DNA from: Candidatus Nanopelagicales bacterium
GTDB taxonomy: Bacteria; Actinomycetota; Actinomycetes; S36-B12
DNA length: 9,323 bases
Direction of reading: 5' to 3'
Assembly (NCBI GenBank): GCA_023264215.1
Contig: JALQSY010000057.1
Location: forward strand, 1 to 9,323
Below are positions 1 through 6,652 of this stretch, in pieces. The notes below the pieces were generated by a model. The model was not told where the DNA came from and did no database searches. It saw nothing but the letters and a program-made list of their open reading frames with translations. A program made the position numbers and the translations under genes. Numbering within the stretch: the first letter of the stretch is position 1; each line of letters starts with the position of its first letter.

Positions 1-2
1 TG

Positions 3-260
3 TTCGTTGAGGCCATCGACTCGGTGCGCTGCTACGACGAGGGTGTGCTGCGTTCGGTGCCGGATGCGAACATCGGCGCGATCTTCGGCATCGGCTTCCC
101 GCCGTGGACCGGTGGCGTGCTGCAGTACATCAACGGCTACCCGGGCGGCCCTGCGGGCTTCGTCGCCCGCGCCCGCGAACTCAGCGCGCGCTACGGCGAC
201 CGCTTCACCCCGCCGGCCTCGCTGGTCGCCCTGGCTGAGTCGGGTGGGCGCTACTCCTGA
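3..260 (+). CDS. 3-hydroxyacyl-CoA dehydrogenase (FadB-type), C-terminal fragment
   Basis: This is the last 85 codons of a gene whose start lies left of the window; the reading frame is open from base 3. The protein ends with the C-terminal helical domain of 3-hydroxyacyl-CoA dehydrogenases: the stretch IGFPPWTGGVLQYIN followed by GFVARARELSARYGDRFTPP is typical of the C-terminal end of multifunctional fatty acid oxidation proteins of the FadB/FadJ type. That family oxidises 3-hydroxyacyl-CoA to 3-ketoacyl-CoA with NAD+, and the long forms also carry enoyl-CoA hydratase activity. Only the tail is visible, so I cannot say from the sequence whether the hydratase half is present, though this ending is more usual in the long fused form. 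The stop lies inside the start region of the TetR gene, so the regulator is probably transcribed with it. Confidence 0.85.
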   Translation, partial: FVEAIDSVRCYDEGVLRSVPDANIGAIFGIGFPPWTGGVLQYINGYPGGPAGFVARARELSARYGDRFTPPASLVALAESGGRYS

Positions 261-870
261 GCTGGTGCGCGCGGTCGAGCCTGCGGGCTCGGTCGCTGCA
301 CCCGCTCGACTTCCTGCGGACGAGCGGCGGCGCCAGCTCGTCGAGATCGGCTGGCGTCTGCTGCAGTCGCGGCCCATCCATGAGATGGCCCTGGACGAGG
401 TCGCCGCCGAGGCCGGCATCTCGCGCACCCTGCTCTTCCACTACTTCCCGACCAAGGGCGACTTCTACGCCGCGGTCGTGCAGTCGGCGGGGGAGCACCT
501 GCTGCGACCGGTCGTCACATCGGACTCCGCGTCCCCCCAGCAGCGGGTGCGGACCCTGGTGGACGGCTTCGTCCGTCTGGTCGAGCGCAATCGCGCGTCG
601 TACACCGCCCTGGTGCGCGCTGCCGGAGGCGGCGACCAGAGGGTGGTCGACCTGATCGGCGAAATCCGGGACTCGCTCGTGCCCAAGTGGTTGGCTGCAG
701 CCGACTGGACGGACGAGGATCCGCTTGCGCGACTGGTCGTGCGCGGGTGGCTGGTCGGGATGGAGGAGACGGTGCTGGCCTGGGACTCGCACACGGTCTC
801 GCGTGATGCGCTCGTCGACCACCTCACGCGCTCGCTATTCGCTGAGCTCGAGTTGACGAGGACGTCATGA
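244..870 (+). CDS. TetR/AcrR-family transcriptional regulator
   Basis: A protein of about 208 residues with an N-terminal TetR DNA-binding domain: helix 1 around residues 28-42, then a helix-turn-helix at about 48-72 containing LDEVAAEAGISRTLLFHYF and the usual phenylalanine/tyrosine-rich end of the recognition helix. The C-terminal half is helical and would bind a ligand or dimerise; its ligand cannot be read from the sequence. I chose GTG 244, which has a GAG-containing weak ribosome site six bases upstream and overlaps the end of the dehydrogenase gene by 17 bases; GTG 265 (201 residues) is the main alternative. Reading further upstream in this frame gives only shadow sequence of the dehydrogenase. 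Placement directly after a beta-oxidation gene suggests, by inference, control of fatty acid metabolism. Its stop overlaps the next start as ATGA. Confidence 0.85.
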   Translation: MGATPELVRAVEPAGSVAAPARLPADERRRQLVEIGWRLLQSRPIHEMALDEVAAEAGISRTLLFHYFPTKGDFYAAVVQSAGEHLLRPVVTSDSASPQQRVRTLVDGFVRLVERNRASYTALVRAAGGGDQRVVDLIGEIRDSLVPKWLAAADWTDEDPLARLVVRGWLVGMEETVLAWDSHTVSRDALVDHLTRSLFAELELTRTS

Positions 871-1409
871 CCGATCCCGTCGTCGTCATCGTGCGCCACG
901 CGGAGAAGCCCGAGCCGGACGGCCCTCACGGCGTCGACCACCACGGCCGGCCCAGCGGGCACGGTCTCACCCCCCGCGGCTGGTCGAGGTCCGGTGCTCT
1001 GGCCGTGCGGATGGCTCACGCGGGTGGCTCGGGTGACCCCCTCGTGCGACCAGGTCGGGTGTACGCGACAGCGACCGATCCGCATCACGCGAGCGATCGG
1101 CCTCGGCTGACCGCCCACGGGATCGCCAAGAGGCTCGACCTGGACATGCTCGATCACTTCGGGCGAGGCGACGAGCCGAAGCTCGTCGCGGAGGTGACCT
1201 CGTCCGGCGAGGCGACCCTGGTCGTGTGGGATCACGGGCACATCCCGACGCTGGCCAAGGCATTCCCGCTCGCTGCCGGAGTCGACGTGCCGGAGGCGTG
1301 GCCGGAGGACCGCTTCGACCTCTTCTGGGTCCTCACCCCCGGCGATTCCGGGTACACCCTGAAGGTGCTTCCGCAGGAGTTGCTCGCCGGCGACTCGCCC
1401 ACGACGTAG
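867..1409 (+). CDS. Histidine phosphatase superfamily-like protein
   Basis: A 180-residue protein beginning with a beta strand that ends in VRHAEK, the RH(G/A)E-type motif of the histidine phosphatase (phosphoglycerate mutase-like) superfamily; His11 would be the phosphorylated residue. LTPRGWSRSGALA at about 34-46 corresponds to the helix after the first motif, and WDHGHIP at about 121-127 sits where the second catalytic histidine (VxHG) is expected. The middle motif, normally an Arg-containing SxxxRxxQT, appears as ATDPHHASDRPRLTAHGIAKRL, a variant form, so substrate and activity are uncertain. There is no signal peptide, so it should be cytoplasmic. The ATG overlaps the stop of the TetR gene by four bases (ATGA), indicating translational coupling and one transcript. 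Confidence 0.75.
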   Translation: MTDPVVVIVRHAEKPEPDGPHGVDHHGRPSGHGLTPRGWSRSGALAVRMAHAGGSGDPLVRPGRVYATATDPHHASDRPRLTAHGIAKRLDLDMLDHFGRGDEPKLVAEVTSSGEATLVVWDHGHIPTLAKAFPLAAGVDVPEAWPEDRFDLFWVLTPGDSGYTLKVLPQELLAGDSPTT

Positions 1410-1433
1410 CGTCGATTGCCGCCGTCGGCGGAT

Positions 1434-1439
1434 TACTGT
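1434..1439 (+). promoter_or_regulatory. Putative -10 box of a leaderless promoter (membrane protein gene)
   Basis: TACTGT matches TANNNT and is separated from ATG 1446 by exactly six bases. Transcription would therefore start at the A of the ATG, as in leaderless actinobacterial genes. The only AGGA nearby is one base from the ATG, too close for a normal ribosome site. No convincing -35 hexamer is seen. Confidence 0.5.
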
Positions 1440-1445
1440 CAGGAC

Positions 1446-1862
1446 ATGACGGAGGCGGAACTCCGCGACATCGGCGGTGTCGGTGCATCGGCCCGGCTCA
1501 TCCGCGTGGTTCTCGGAGCGGGTGCGGCGTTCTTCCTCATCGCCGCGGTGCTCCTCCTGGCGGTCCCGGACGCCTTCGCCGAATGGATCGGGCTGGAGCC
1601 CTCCGATGCCCTGGGCTGGGCCCTGCGCATGCTCGGGGCGGGCCTGCTCGGCCTTGCCGGGCAGATGTGGCTGGTCCGTCGTGCAGGCGACCATCCCGTC
1701 CTCGGAGCCGGCGCGGTCATGATCGTGGCCGGGGGCGCCATGACGATCTTGACCATCACGCTGCCCGGTGCCTGGACACCGCTGAGGTGGGCGCTCCTGG
1801 GAGCAGGGGCGGTCTTCATCCTCGCCTACGTCGTCCTGCTGGCCGCGAGCCGGCGGGGCTGA
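1446..1862 (+). CDS. Small four-helix integral membrane protein, function unknown
   Basis: A 138-residue hydrophobic protein that I do not recognise as a named family. After a short charged N-terminus (MTEAELRD) there are four likely transmembrane helices at about 19-41, 57-77, 83-106 and 111-134, and the protein ends in the basic tail ASRRG. The connecting segments are short. The composition is rich in Gly, Ala and Leu and there is no enzymatic motif; it resembles the many small uncharacterised actinobacterial membrane proteins. ATG 1446 is preferred over an in-frame TTG at 1416 because a -10-like box ends six bases before it. It lies 36 bases after the phosphatase gene and 48 bases before the secreted protein gene, but both it and that next gene seem to have their own promoters. 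Confidence 0.7.
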   Translation: MTEAELRDIGGVGASARLIRVVLGAGAAFFLIAAVLLLAVPDAFAEWIGLEPSDALGWALRMLGAGLLGLAGQMWLVRRAGDHPVLGAGAVMIVAGGAMTILTITLPGAWTPLRWALLGAGAVFILAYVVLLAASRRG

Positions 1863-1898
1863 TGCGCCAATCGGCTGGCAACGACTAAGCCGGGTGAC

Positions 1899-1904
1899 TA
1901 ATCT
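1899..1904 (+). promoter_or_regulatory. Putative -10 box of a leaderless promoter (secreted protein gene)
   Basis: TAATCT lies exactly six bases before ATG 1911, so the predicted mRNA would begin at the start codon. CTGGCA at 1875-1880 is a possible -35 (four of six matches to TTGACA, 18-base spacer). No ribosome-binding site precedes the ATG, which fits leaderless translation. Confidence 0.55.
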
Positions 1905-1910
1905 CACGGC

Positions 1911-3056
1911 ATGCGGACGCTCCGGGCACTGTCCTTCACCGCCGCCGCCGCGGTGATCGCCGGCCTCGCGGTGGGATTGCCTCCCGCAGCCCAGTCAGTC
2001 GGCGTCCTGCCCGCCGATCCCGACCGCCGCTGCGCGTGGCCCGTCGTCTACCCCAAGGACGCGAACTACGCCTGGCCCGATGAGGACGCGGCCTACATCA
2101 ACCAGGCGGTCTCGCTCGGTCCGGGCGAGAAGGTCGTGATCACGGGGCGCGATCCCAAGTCGCGCTACTGGTCGATCACCACCTACAACCTGGAGGATCG
2201 TCAGGTCATCGACCGAGTCAATGACGTCACGGTGAAGCGGAAGGGCAAGGGCAGGTCGGCCACGTGGACGGTGACCGTGGCGCCGAAGCAGAACCGGGCC
2301 GATCCCAATTCGCTGCAGGCCGCGCCGTTGCCCAAGCCGGGTCAGGATCCGACGTTCAAGAACGTCACGGTGATCATGTATCGCGTCTACCTCTCCGAGA
2401 CCGGGACGTACTCGGGCGGGGCCCTTCCCCGAGTGACCCTGCACCACGCGGATGGCCGGAAGACGCGTGCCGAGAAGCTGCCTGCGTGCAGGCCCGACCA
2501 GGTGCGCGCGCCCGACCTGCCGCTGGGACTCGAGCCAGCGGTCGGCGTGCCCTCCGATGGCTTCATCCGTGCCGACGGCGGTCGCTTCTACCCGAGCTTC
2601 GACACCGCCTATCTCGCGGCGGAGGTGCCCTACGAGCAGGACCGCATCCTCGTCGTCACCGGCAAGGCTCCGACGTCGGGCAAGGGCCGCAACGCGGATG
2701 TTCGCTACTGGTCGCTGTGCCAGAACGTCAACTCGGGCAATCTCCCGGTCGTGGACTGCGCGAGCGACCTCGATGTGGCCAAGCAGCGCCAGGACGGCCG
2801 CTACGTCTTCGCGATCGTCGGCCCCGGGCAGGTGCCGGACCGAAGCCTCTACCCGGGCGTGACGTTCTTGGAGTGGAGCCAGACGCCGTCGGGCAGCCTC
2901 CCCCCGGCCTTCCTCATCATGCGCCACATCCTGCCGAACCCGAAGTTCGCGGAGTCGATCGAGAAGGTGCGGCTGGGCGATCCGGCGACGTCCACGATGG
3001 GCGACTATGCGCCGATCATCGAGCAGATCCCGCTCGCGGAGCTGGGCTCCCGCTAG
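1911..3056 (+). CDS. Secreted protein with two tandem beta-rich repeats, function unknown
   Basis: A 381-residue exported protein. The N-terminus (MRTLR, then an Ala/Val-rich hydrophobic stretch to about residue 22 and PPAAQS) is a Sec-type signal peptide, with cleavage probably near 27-30. The mature part is a tandem duplication. Unit 1 (about 53-165) has PDEDAAYIN, VVITGRDPKSRYWSITTYN, then a VTVIMYRVYL strand. Unit 2 (about 226-345) has PSFDTAYLA, VVTGKAPTS, an eight-residue insertion, RYWSLCQN, then FLIMRHILPN. The RYWSxxxYN pattern recalls the beta-sandwich DUF1214/DUF1254 group, but only weakly, and I do not assign it. Four cysteines (41, 193, 270, 283) could form disulfides outside the cell. 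Its stop shares bases with the convergent NUDIX gene. No catalytic motif is evident. Confidence 0.75.
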   Translation: MRTLRALSFTAAAAVIAGLAVGLPPAAQSVGVLPADPDRRCAWPVVYPKDANYAWPDEDAAYINQAVSLGPGEKVVITGRDPKSRYWSITTYNLEDRQVIDRVNDVTVKRKGKGRSATWTVTVAPKQNRADPNSLQAAPLPKPGQDPTFKNVTVIMYRVYLSETGTYSGGALPRVTLHHADGRKTRAEKLPACRPDQVRAPDLPLGLEPAVGVPSDGFIRADGGRFYPSFDTAYLAAEVPYEQDRILVVTGKAPTSGKGRNADVRYWSLCQNVNSGNLPVVDCASDLDVAKQRQDGRYVFAIVGPGQVPDRSLYPGVTFLEWSQTPSGSLPPAFLIMRHILPNPKFAESIEKVRLGDPATSTMGDYAPIIEQIPLAELGSR

Positions 3057-3547
3057 GCGGACCGGCGCAGGATCTCCAGCAGGCTGGGAAGCGCCTCGGC
3101 GAACGGGGTGAAGAGCGGGATGCTGTCGAGCTCGTCCAGGGACCACCACGCTGCCTCGTCGTTCTCCGGTGACAGCGTCGCGTCGTAGTGCGGTCGCTCG
3201 TCGACGTAGGCGCAGCACGTGTGGTAGCTCCACAGCCCGGGCTGGACGATGACCTCGTGGATGCCGGCCAGGCGCCACCCCGTCGGCACGGCGCCGATCT
3301 CCTCGTCGAACTCGCGCAGCGCTGCCTCGACCGGATCCTCGTGCTCGTCGATGGCCCCTCCGGGCACCGACCACTGGCCGTTGCCGCCGTGGACCCAGTG
3401 CGCGCGCCGGGCGAGCAGGAGGCGCTCGGTCGACCCCTCGCGATGGCACAGCAGCATGCCCGCGGCTCCGAAGCGGCCCCACATGACGCGTCCGGAATCG
3501 AGTGTCACCCACCCGTCACCGGACCCGGGGCGCCTGTCGATCGTCAC
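3053..3547 (-). CDS. NUDIX hydrolase
   Basis: A 164-residue protein containing a complete Nudix box, GX5EX7REUXEEXGU, at about residues 64-86: Gly64, Glu70, then REFDEEIGA. The glutamates bind Mg2+ or Mn2+ for cleavage of nucleoside diphosphates linked to another moiety. VPGGAIDE just before it and VHGGNGQWS are typical of Nudix enzymes acting on (deoxy)nucleotide or coenzyme substrates; the actual substrate cannot be told. I chose GTG 3547 because a -10-like box (CACAAT on the minus strand, 3559-3554) ends exactly six bases upstream, and reading further upstream adds 37 residues of poor quality. The C-terminal stop overlaps the stop of the convergent secreted protein gene. Confidence 0.88.
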   Translation of the reverse strand: MTIDRRPGSGDGWVTLDSGRVMWGRFGAAGMLLCHREGSTERLLLARRAHWVHGGNGQWSVPGGAIDEHEDPVEAALREFDEEIGAVPTGWRLAGIHEVIVQPGLWSYHTCCAYVDERPHYDATLSPENDEAAWWSLDELDSIPLFTPFAEALPSLLEILRRSA

Positions 3548-3553
3548 GGCCGC

Positions 3554-3559
3554 ATTGTG
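3554..3559 (-). promoter_or_regulatory. Possible -10 box of a leaderless promoter (NUDIX gene)
   Basis: On the minus strand CACAAT precedes GTG 3547 by six bases, the same geometry as the three plus-strand leaderless starts here. It departs from TANNNT only in its first base. No Shine-Dalgarno sequence precedes the GTG. Confidence 0.35.
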
Positions 3560-3600
3560 TCGCAGATCCTGTGACTCGGCTGATCGGCGCCGGCACCGCA

Positions 3601-3659
3601 GTTGTGCGCACCGAACGGGGAACTTCGCGGCCGAAACCTCTCCCCGTCGATCGCACAAC
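3601..3659. repeat. Nested inverted repeat (possible terminator or structured RNA element)
   Basis: Three stems lie one inside another between ppa and the NUDIX gene. The outer stem is GTTGTGCG 3601-3608 with CGCACAAC 3652-3659 (8 bp). The middle stem is ACGGGGA 3615-3621 with TCCCCGT 3641-3647 (7 bp). The inner stem is TTCG 3624-3627 with CGAA 3632-3635 and a four-base loop. All pairs are Watson-Crick. It lies 54 bases beyond the ppa stop in the direction of ppa transcription, so a U-less terminator for ppa is the simplest reading. It is also about 54 bp upstream of the NUDIX start, so a regulatory site is possible. The rest of the 165-bp gap (3548-3712) shows no gene. Confidence 0.55.
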
Positions 3660-3712
3660 GTCAGGCGGCGCGGCCGGCCTCGGCCATACCGCAGGGCATG
3701 CCTTCGCGTCGG

Positions 3713-4219
3713 CTAGTGGCCCGCGCTGGCGGCGAAGCGTTCCCAGGACTCGCGGATCTCCTGCTCGGCGTCCTCGCGGCCCACCCAGGTCGCGCCCTCG
3801 ACGGACTTGCCGGGCTCGAGGTCCTTGTAGACCTCGAAGAAGTGCTGGATCTCCAGCCGGTCGAACTCCGACACGTGGTAGATGTCGCGCACGTGCTCGA
3901 GCCTGACGTCACCCGACGGCACGCACAGCACCTTGTCATCACCACCGGCCTCGTCGGTCATGCGGAACATCCCGACGGCGCGGCACCGGATGACGACGCC
4001 GGGGAACGTCGGCTCCTGGACGAGGACCAGGGCGTCGAGCGGATCGCCGTCGAGGCCGAGCGTGTCATCGACGAAGCCGTAGTCATGCGGATAGCGGGTG
4101 GCGGTGAAGAGCATCCGATCGAGCCGGATCCGCCCTGTCTTGTGATCCATCTCGTACTTGTTGCGGCTGCCGGAGGGGATCTCGATGGTGACGTCGAATT
4201 CCAGGGGCTGGGGTGTCAC
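3713..4219 (-). CDS. ppa: Inorganic pyrophosphatase (family I)
   Basis: A 168-residue soluble family I pyrophosphatase, of normal bacterial length. It hydrolyses pyrophosphate to two phosphates in the cytoplasm, pulling biosynthetic reactions forward. The family signature DGDPLDA is at residues 57-63 and supplies metal-binding aspartates. Other expected elements are visible: [11 protein letters not shown] near residues 13-23, RxxYPxDYGF at about 42-49, [10 protein letters not shown] at about 92-101 and [12 protein letters not shown] near 127-138. I chose GTG 4219 because GAGGAGG (minus strand, 4230-4224) sits four bases upstream and the family N-terminus begins here; the longer frame to 4312 would run through the divergent promoter region. 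It is divergent from dacB, as in mycobacteria. Confidence 0.95.
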   Translation of the reverse strand: MTPQPLEFDVTIEIPSGSRNKYEMDHKTGRIRLDRMLFTATRYPHDYGFVDDTLGLDGDPLDALVLVQEPTFPGVVIRCRAVGMFRMTDEAGGDDKVLCVPSGDVRLEHVRDIYHVSEFDRLEIQHFFEVYKDLEPGKSVEGATWVGREDAEQEIRESWERFAASAGH

Positions 4220-4232
4220 GGGACCTCCTCGA

Positions 4233-4243
4233 CAGGTGACCTG
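4233..4243. promoter_or_regulatory. Palindrome CAGGTGACCTG in the ppa/dacB divergent promoter
   Basis: CAGGT-G-ACCTG is a perfect 5-bp inverted repeat around a central G. It lies between the ppa start and the likely -10 regions of both genes. On the minus strand TAGGTC (4248-4243) could be the ppa -10, overlapping the plus-strand -10 of dacB. The palindrome could be an operator controlling one or both genes, but short palindromes also occur by chance. Confidence 0.35.
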
Positions 4244-4246
4244 ACC

Positions 4247-4252
4247 TAGTCT
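4247..4252 (+). promoter_or_regulatory. Putative -10 box for dacB
   Basis: TAGTCT matches TANNNT, with a predicted transcription start near 4258-4260 and a 5' leader of about 45 bases. An ATG at 4258 lies close to this start, but that frame only shadows dacB. dacB itself has a strong ribosome-binding site (GGAGGGAG 4292-4299, four bases before ATG 4304), so its mRNA should be leadered. Confidence 0.45.
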
Positions 4253-4303
4253 TCCCCATGGCGGGCCCCTCAGTGGTCGCATCCGCCATCTGGAGGGAGC
4301 CGC

Positions 4304-5599
4304 ATGCGCCACGCCTGGCTGCCTGTCGCCGCCGTCCTCTTCCTCGGGGCGACCATCCCGGCGTACGCCGCTGTCCAGGCGGCTCCGTCCGGGCCGGCCG
4401 AGCAGGTGCTGCCGCTCCCGGACTCATCCGCCGAAGGCGCGCCCGACGACATCGCCTCGGTGCTCGACCCGATCCTCGATGCCCGACCCCTCGGCGGATC
4501 CGCGGGGGCCATCGTCCTCGATGTCGCCTCGGGTGCGGTGCTCTACCAGCGCGAGGCTGCGATGCCGCGCTCGGTGGCATCGAATCAGAAGATCTTCACG
4601 GCGCTCGCGATCCTCGATGCCCTTGGACCGGAGGCTCGCATCGAGACCACCGTTGCGTGGGACGAGGCCAATGCGACCATCACCCTCATCGGGGCCGGCG
4701 ATCCCACCCTTGCGTCGGTCGCAGCCAACGGCTCGTCGCTCGCCGAACTCGCTGATCAGGTCGCCGGCGCCGTCCCCGCCGAGGTCTCCTTGAGATACGA
4801 CACGAGCCTGTTCGACGGACCGGCGATCGCGCCCGGCTGGGACGCGGACTACCCCGCGCTCGGGATAGCCGCCCCGGTATCCCCGCTCACCGTCGACCGC
4901 TCGCGCCTGGCCGGCACCGAGGCTCGCCAGCCGGATCCGGCGCGCGCAGCCGCGGACGCCTTCCGGGCCCTGCTCGCGGACCGCGGCGTGACGGTCAGCG
5001 ATGTCACCGCCGGCGCGGGGACGGGGCCGGTCATCGCCACGACGACATCGGAACCCGTCGCGACGATGGTCGAGACGATGCTCACCGAGTCCGACAACGA
5101 CATGTCCGAGATCCTGGCCCACCTCGCTGGCGCCAAGGCAACGGGAGTGGGCTCCTTCGCCAGCGGCAGTGAGGCGACGCTGGCGACGATGCAGTCGTTG
5201 GGGATACCGGTGAGCGGCGCGGTATTCGTGGATGGCAGCGGACTGTCGTACGACGACATCGCATCGCCGCTGACGCTCGCCAGCGCGCTGGCCCTGACCG
5301 CCGGCCCCGAGGCACCCGCGTGGACGTGGCCGGTCGTCCTCGGCCTGCCGGTGGCGGGGCTGACTGGCACGCTCGACGATCGCTTCATCGGGCCCGATAC
5401 CCGCGACGCGGCCGGGTTCGTGCGTGCCAAGACCGGCACCCTGATCGGCGTATCCACCCTCGCGGGCACGGTGGTCGATGCCGATGGCCGGCTCCTGGCC
5501 TTCGCGCTGATGTCGGATCAGACGACCGATGTCGACGCCTCGCGCGTGGTGCTGGACCGGGCCGCGGCCGCGCTGGCCGCCTGCGGCTGCCGCTCGTAG
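4304..5599 (+). CDS. dacB: D-alanyl-D-alanine carboxypeptidase/endopeptidase (PBP4, peptidase S13)
   Basis: A 431-residue exported serine peptidase of the penicillin-binding protein family. It trims D-Ala-D-Ala ends or cross-links of peptidoglycan outside the membrane. The N-terminus is a signal peptide with an AYA cleavage site near residue 22. All three penicillin-binding motifs are present: SNQK (SxxK) at 93-96 with nucleophile Ser93, SDN at 263-265, and KTG at 376-378. The context [14 protein letters not shown], the ESDN motif and RAKTGTL are characteristic of family S13. The segment between SxxK and SDN (about 165 residues) allows for the extra domain of this family. The end CGCRS has two close cysteines. 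GGAGGGAG four bases before ATG 4304 fixes the start. The metalloprotease gene follows 36 bases later with its own promoter-like box. Confidence 0.93.
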   Translation: MRHAWLPVAAVLFLGATIPAYAAVQAAPSGPAEQVLPLPDSSAEGAPDDIASVLDPILDARPLGGSAGAIVLDVASGAVLYQREAAMPRSVASNQKIFTALAILDALGPEARIETTVAWDEANATITLIGAGDPTLASVAANGSSLAELADQVAGAVPAEVSLRYDTSLFDGPAIAPGWDADYPALGIAAPVSPLTVDRSRLAGTEARQPDPARAAADAFRALLADRGVTVSDVTAGAGTGPVIATTTSEPVATMVETMLTESDNDMSEILAHLAGAKATGVGSFASGSEATLATMQSLGIPVSGAVFVDGSGLSYDDIASPLTLASALALTAGPEAPAWTWPVVLGLPVAGLTGTLDDRFIGPDTRDAAGFVRAKTGTLIGVSTLAGTVVDADGRLLAFALMSDQTTDVDASRVVLDRAAAALAACGCRS

Positions 5600-5623
5600 G
5601 GAGCCGCCGGCAGCGCGGCGACG

Positions 5624-5629
5624 TAGAGT
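5624..5629 (+). promoter_or_regulatory. Putative -10 box of a leaderless promoter (metalloprotease gene)
   Basis: TAGAGT stands exactly six bases before ATG 5636, predicting an mRNA that begins at the start codon. There is no ribosome-binding site in the 36-base gap after dacB. This promoter would let the metalloprotease-tilS-hpt group be expressed independently of dacB. Confidence 0.5.
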
Positions 5630-5635
5630 CGTCGG

Positions 5636-6652
5636 ATGACCGAACCCGTCGACTGGGCACTCGCCGCAGCCACCGGCGCGCGGCTTGCCTCGTCGGGACC
5701 GCGCGATAGCCGCGCGGATGTCGAGGCTGCTGTCCGCCAACTGCGCCGGGCCAGTGAGCGTGCGGTCATGCCCGTCGCCGAGGTGACGGGCATGGAAGCC
5801 CCGTTCGAGGCGCATCGCAGCGTCGTGGTCGGTCGCCGGGAGTGGGTGCGTGCCAACGTCGAGCAGATGCGGGTGGCGACCGAGCCGGTGAGCGAAGTGC
5901 TCGGCGGTGACGGCAACCGCGTCGTGCGCGCCGTCGGATCGCGGACGACCGCCCTGCAGATGGGGGCGGTCCTGGCGTGGCTCTCGGCCAAGGTGCTCGG
6001 CCAGTACGAGGCCTTCGGCGGCCAGGGCCGACTGATGCTCGTCGCCCCCAACATCGTCCAGGCGGAGCGCCAACTCGACGTGCCCCCGACGGACTTCCGC
6101 CTGTGGGTGTGCCTGCATGAGGAGACCCACCGCGTCCAGTTCGGGGCCGTTCCCTGGCTGTCGGCGTACTTCACCGACGAGGTCCACGCCTATCTGCGCG
6201 CCGTCGACACCGATGCAGGAAGCGCCATCGGACGAGTGGTGAGCGCTATGCGCAGGCGCACCCGGGATTCGGGCGGCCTGATCGACCTCATCCAGACCGA
6301 GGAGCAGCGCGAGATCCTCGATCGACTCACGGCGCTGATGTCCTTGCTCGAAGGCCATGCCGACGTCGTCATGGACGCGGTCGGCCCGCGGGTCGTGCCG
6401 TCGGTCGATGTCATCCGGGCGCGCTTCGATCAGCGGCGTCAGCAGGCCGGCACCCTCGACGGTGCCCTGAGGCGCCTGCTCGGGCTCGACGCGAAGCTGC
6501 GCCAGTACGTCGAGGGCGCGGCCTTCGTCCGCGCGGTGGTCGACACCGTCGGCATGGCCGGATTCAACGCGGTGTGGAGCGGACCGGAGGCACTCCCGCG
6601 CGCGGCGGAGATCGGCGATCCGCAGTCGTGGGTGAGGCGGGTGCACGGGTGA
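5636..6652 (+). CDS. Zinc-dependent metalloprotease, DUF2342/zincin-2 family
   Basis: A 338-residue protein of the actinobacterial family annotated as zinc-dependent metalloprotease or coenzyme F420 biosynthesis-associated protein (Zincin_2, formerly DUF2342). The zincin motif HEETH is at residues 161-165 within WVCLHEETHRVQF; the two histidines would bind zinc and Glu162 would be the catalytic base. LLEGHADVVMD at about 237-247 is the second conserved block, where Glu239 or His241 may complete the site. There is no signal peptide or transmembrane helix, so it is probably cytoplasmic; its substrate is unknown. The gene lies between dacB and tilS as in Mycobacterium tuberculosis (Rv3627c, Rv3626c, Rv3625c). 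The F420 label comes from co-occurrence across genomes, not from anything visible here. Its stop overlaps the tilS start as GTGA. Confidence 0.9.
   Translation: MTEPVDWALAAATGARLASSGPRDSRADVEAAVRQLRRASERAVMPVAEVTGMEAPFEAHRSVVVGRREWVRANVEQMRVATEPVSEVLGGDGNRVVRAVGSRTTALQMGAVLAWLSAKVLGQYEAFGGQGRLMLVAPNIVQAERQLDVPPTDFRLWVCLHEETHRVQFGAVPWLSAYFTDEVHAYLRAVDTDAGSAIGRVVSAMRRRTRDSGGLIDLIQTEEQREILDRLTALMSLLEGHADVVMDAVGPRVVPSVDVIRARFDQRRQQAGTLDGALRRLLGLDAKLRQYVEGAAFVRAVVDTVGMAGFNAVWSGPEALPRAAEIGDPQSWVRRVHG

Noticed and set aside
465..1907. A 480-codon minus-strand frame opposite the regulator, phosphatase and membrane protein genes.
   Set aside because: It is a low-complexity shadow frame without motifs, while the plus-strand genes carry clear TetR and RHAEK motifs.
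1995..3512. A 505-codon minus-strand frame covering the secreted protein and part of the NUDIX gene.
   Set aside because: It has no domain, and the NUDIX gene on the same strand in another frame has a perfect catalytic box.
3602..4249. A 215-codon plus-strand frame opposite ppa.
   Set aside because: ppa on the other strand has the full pyrophosphatase signature and a strong ribosome site; this frame is its shadow.
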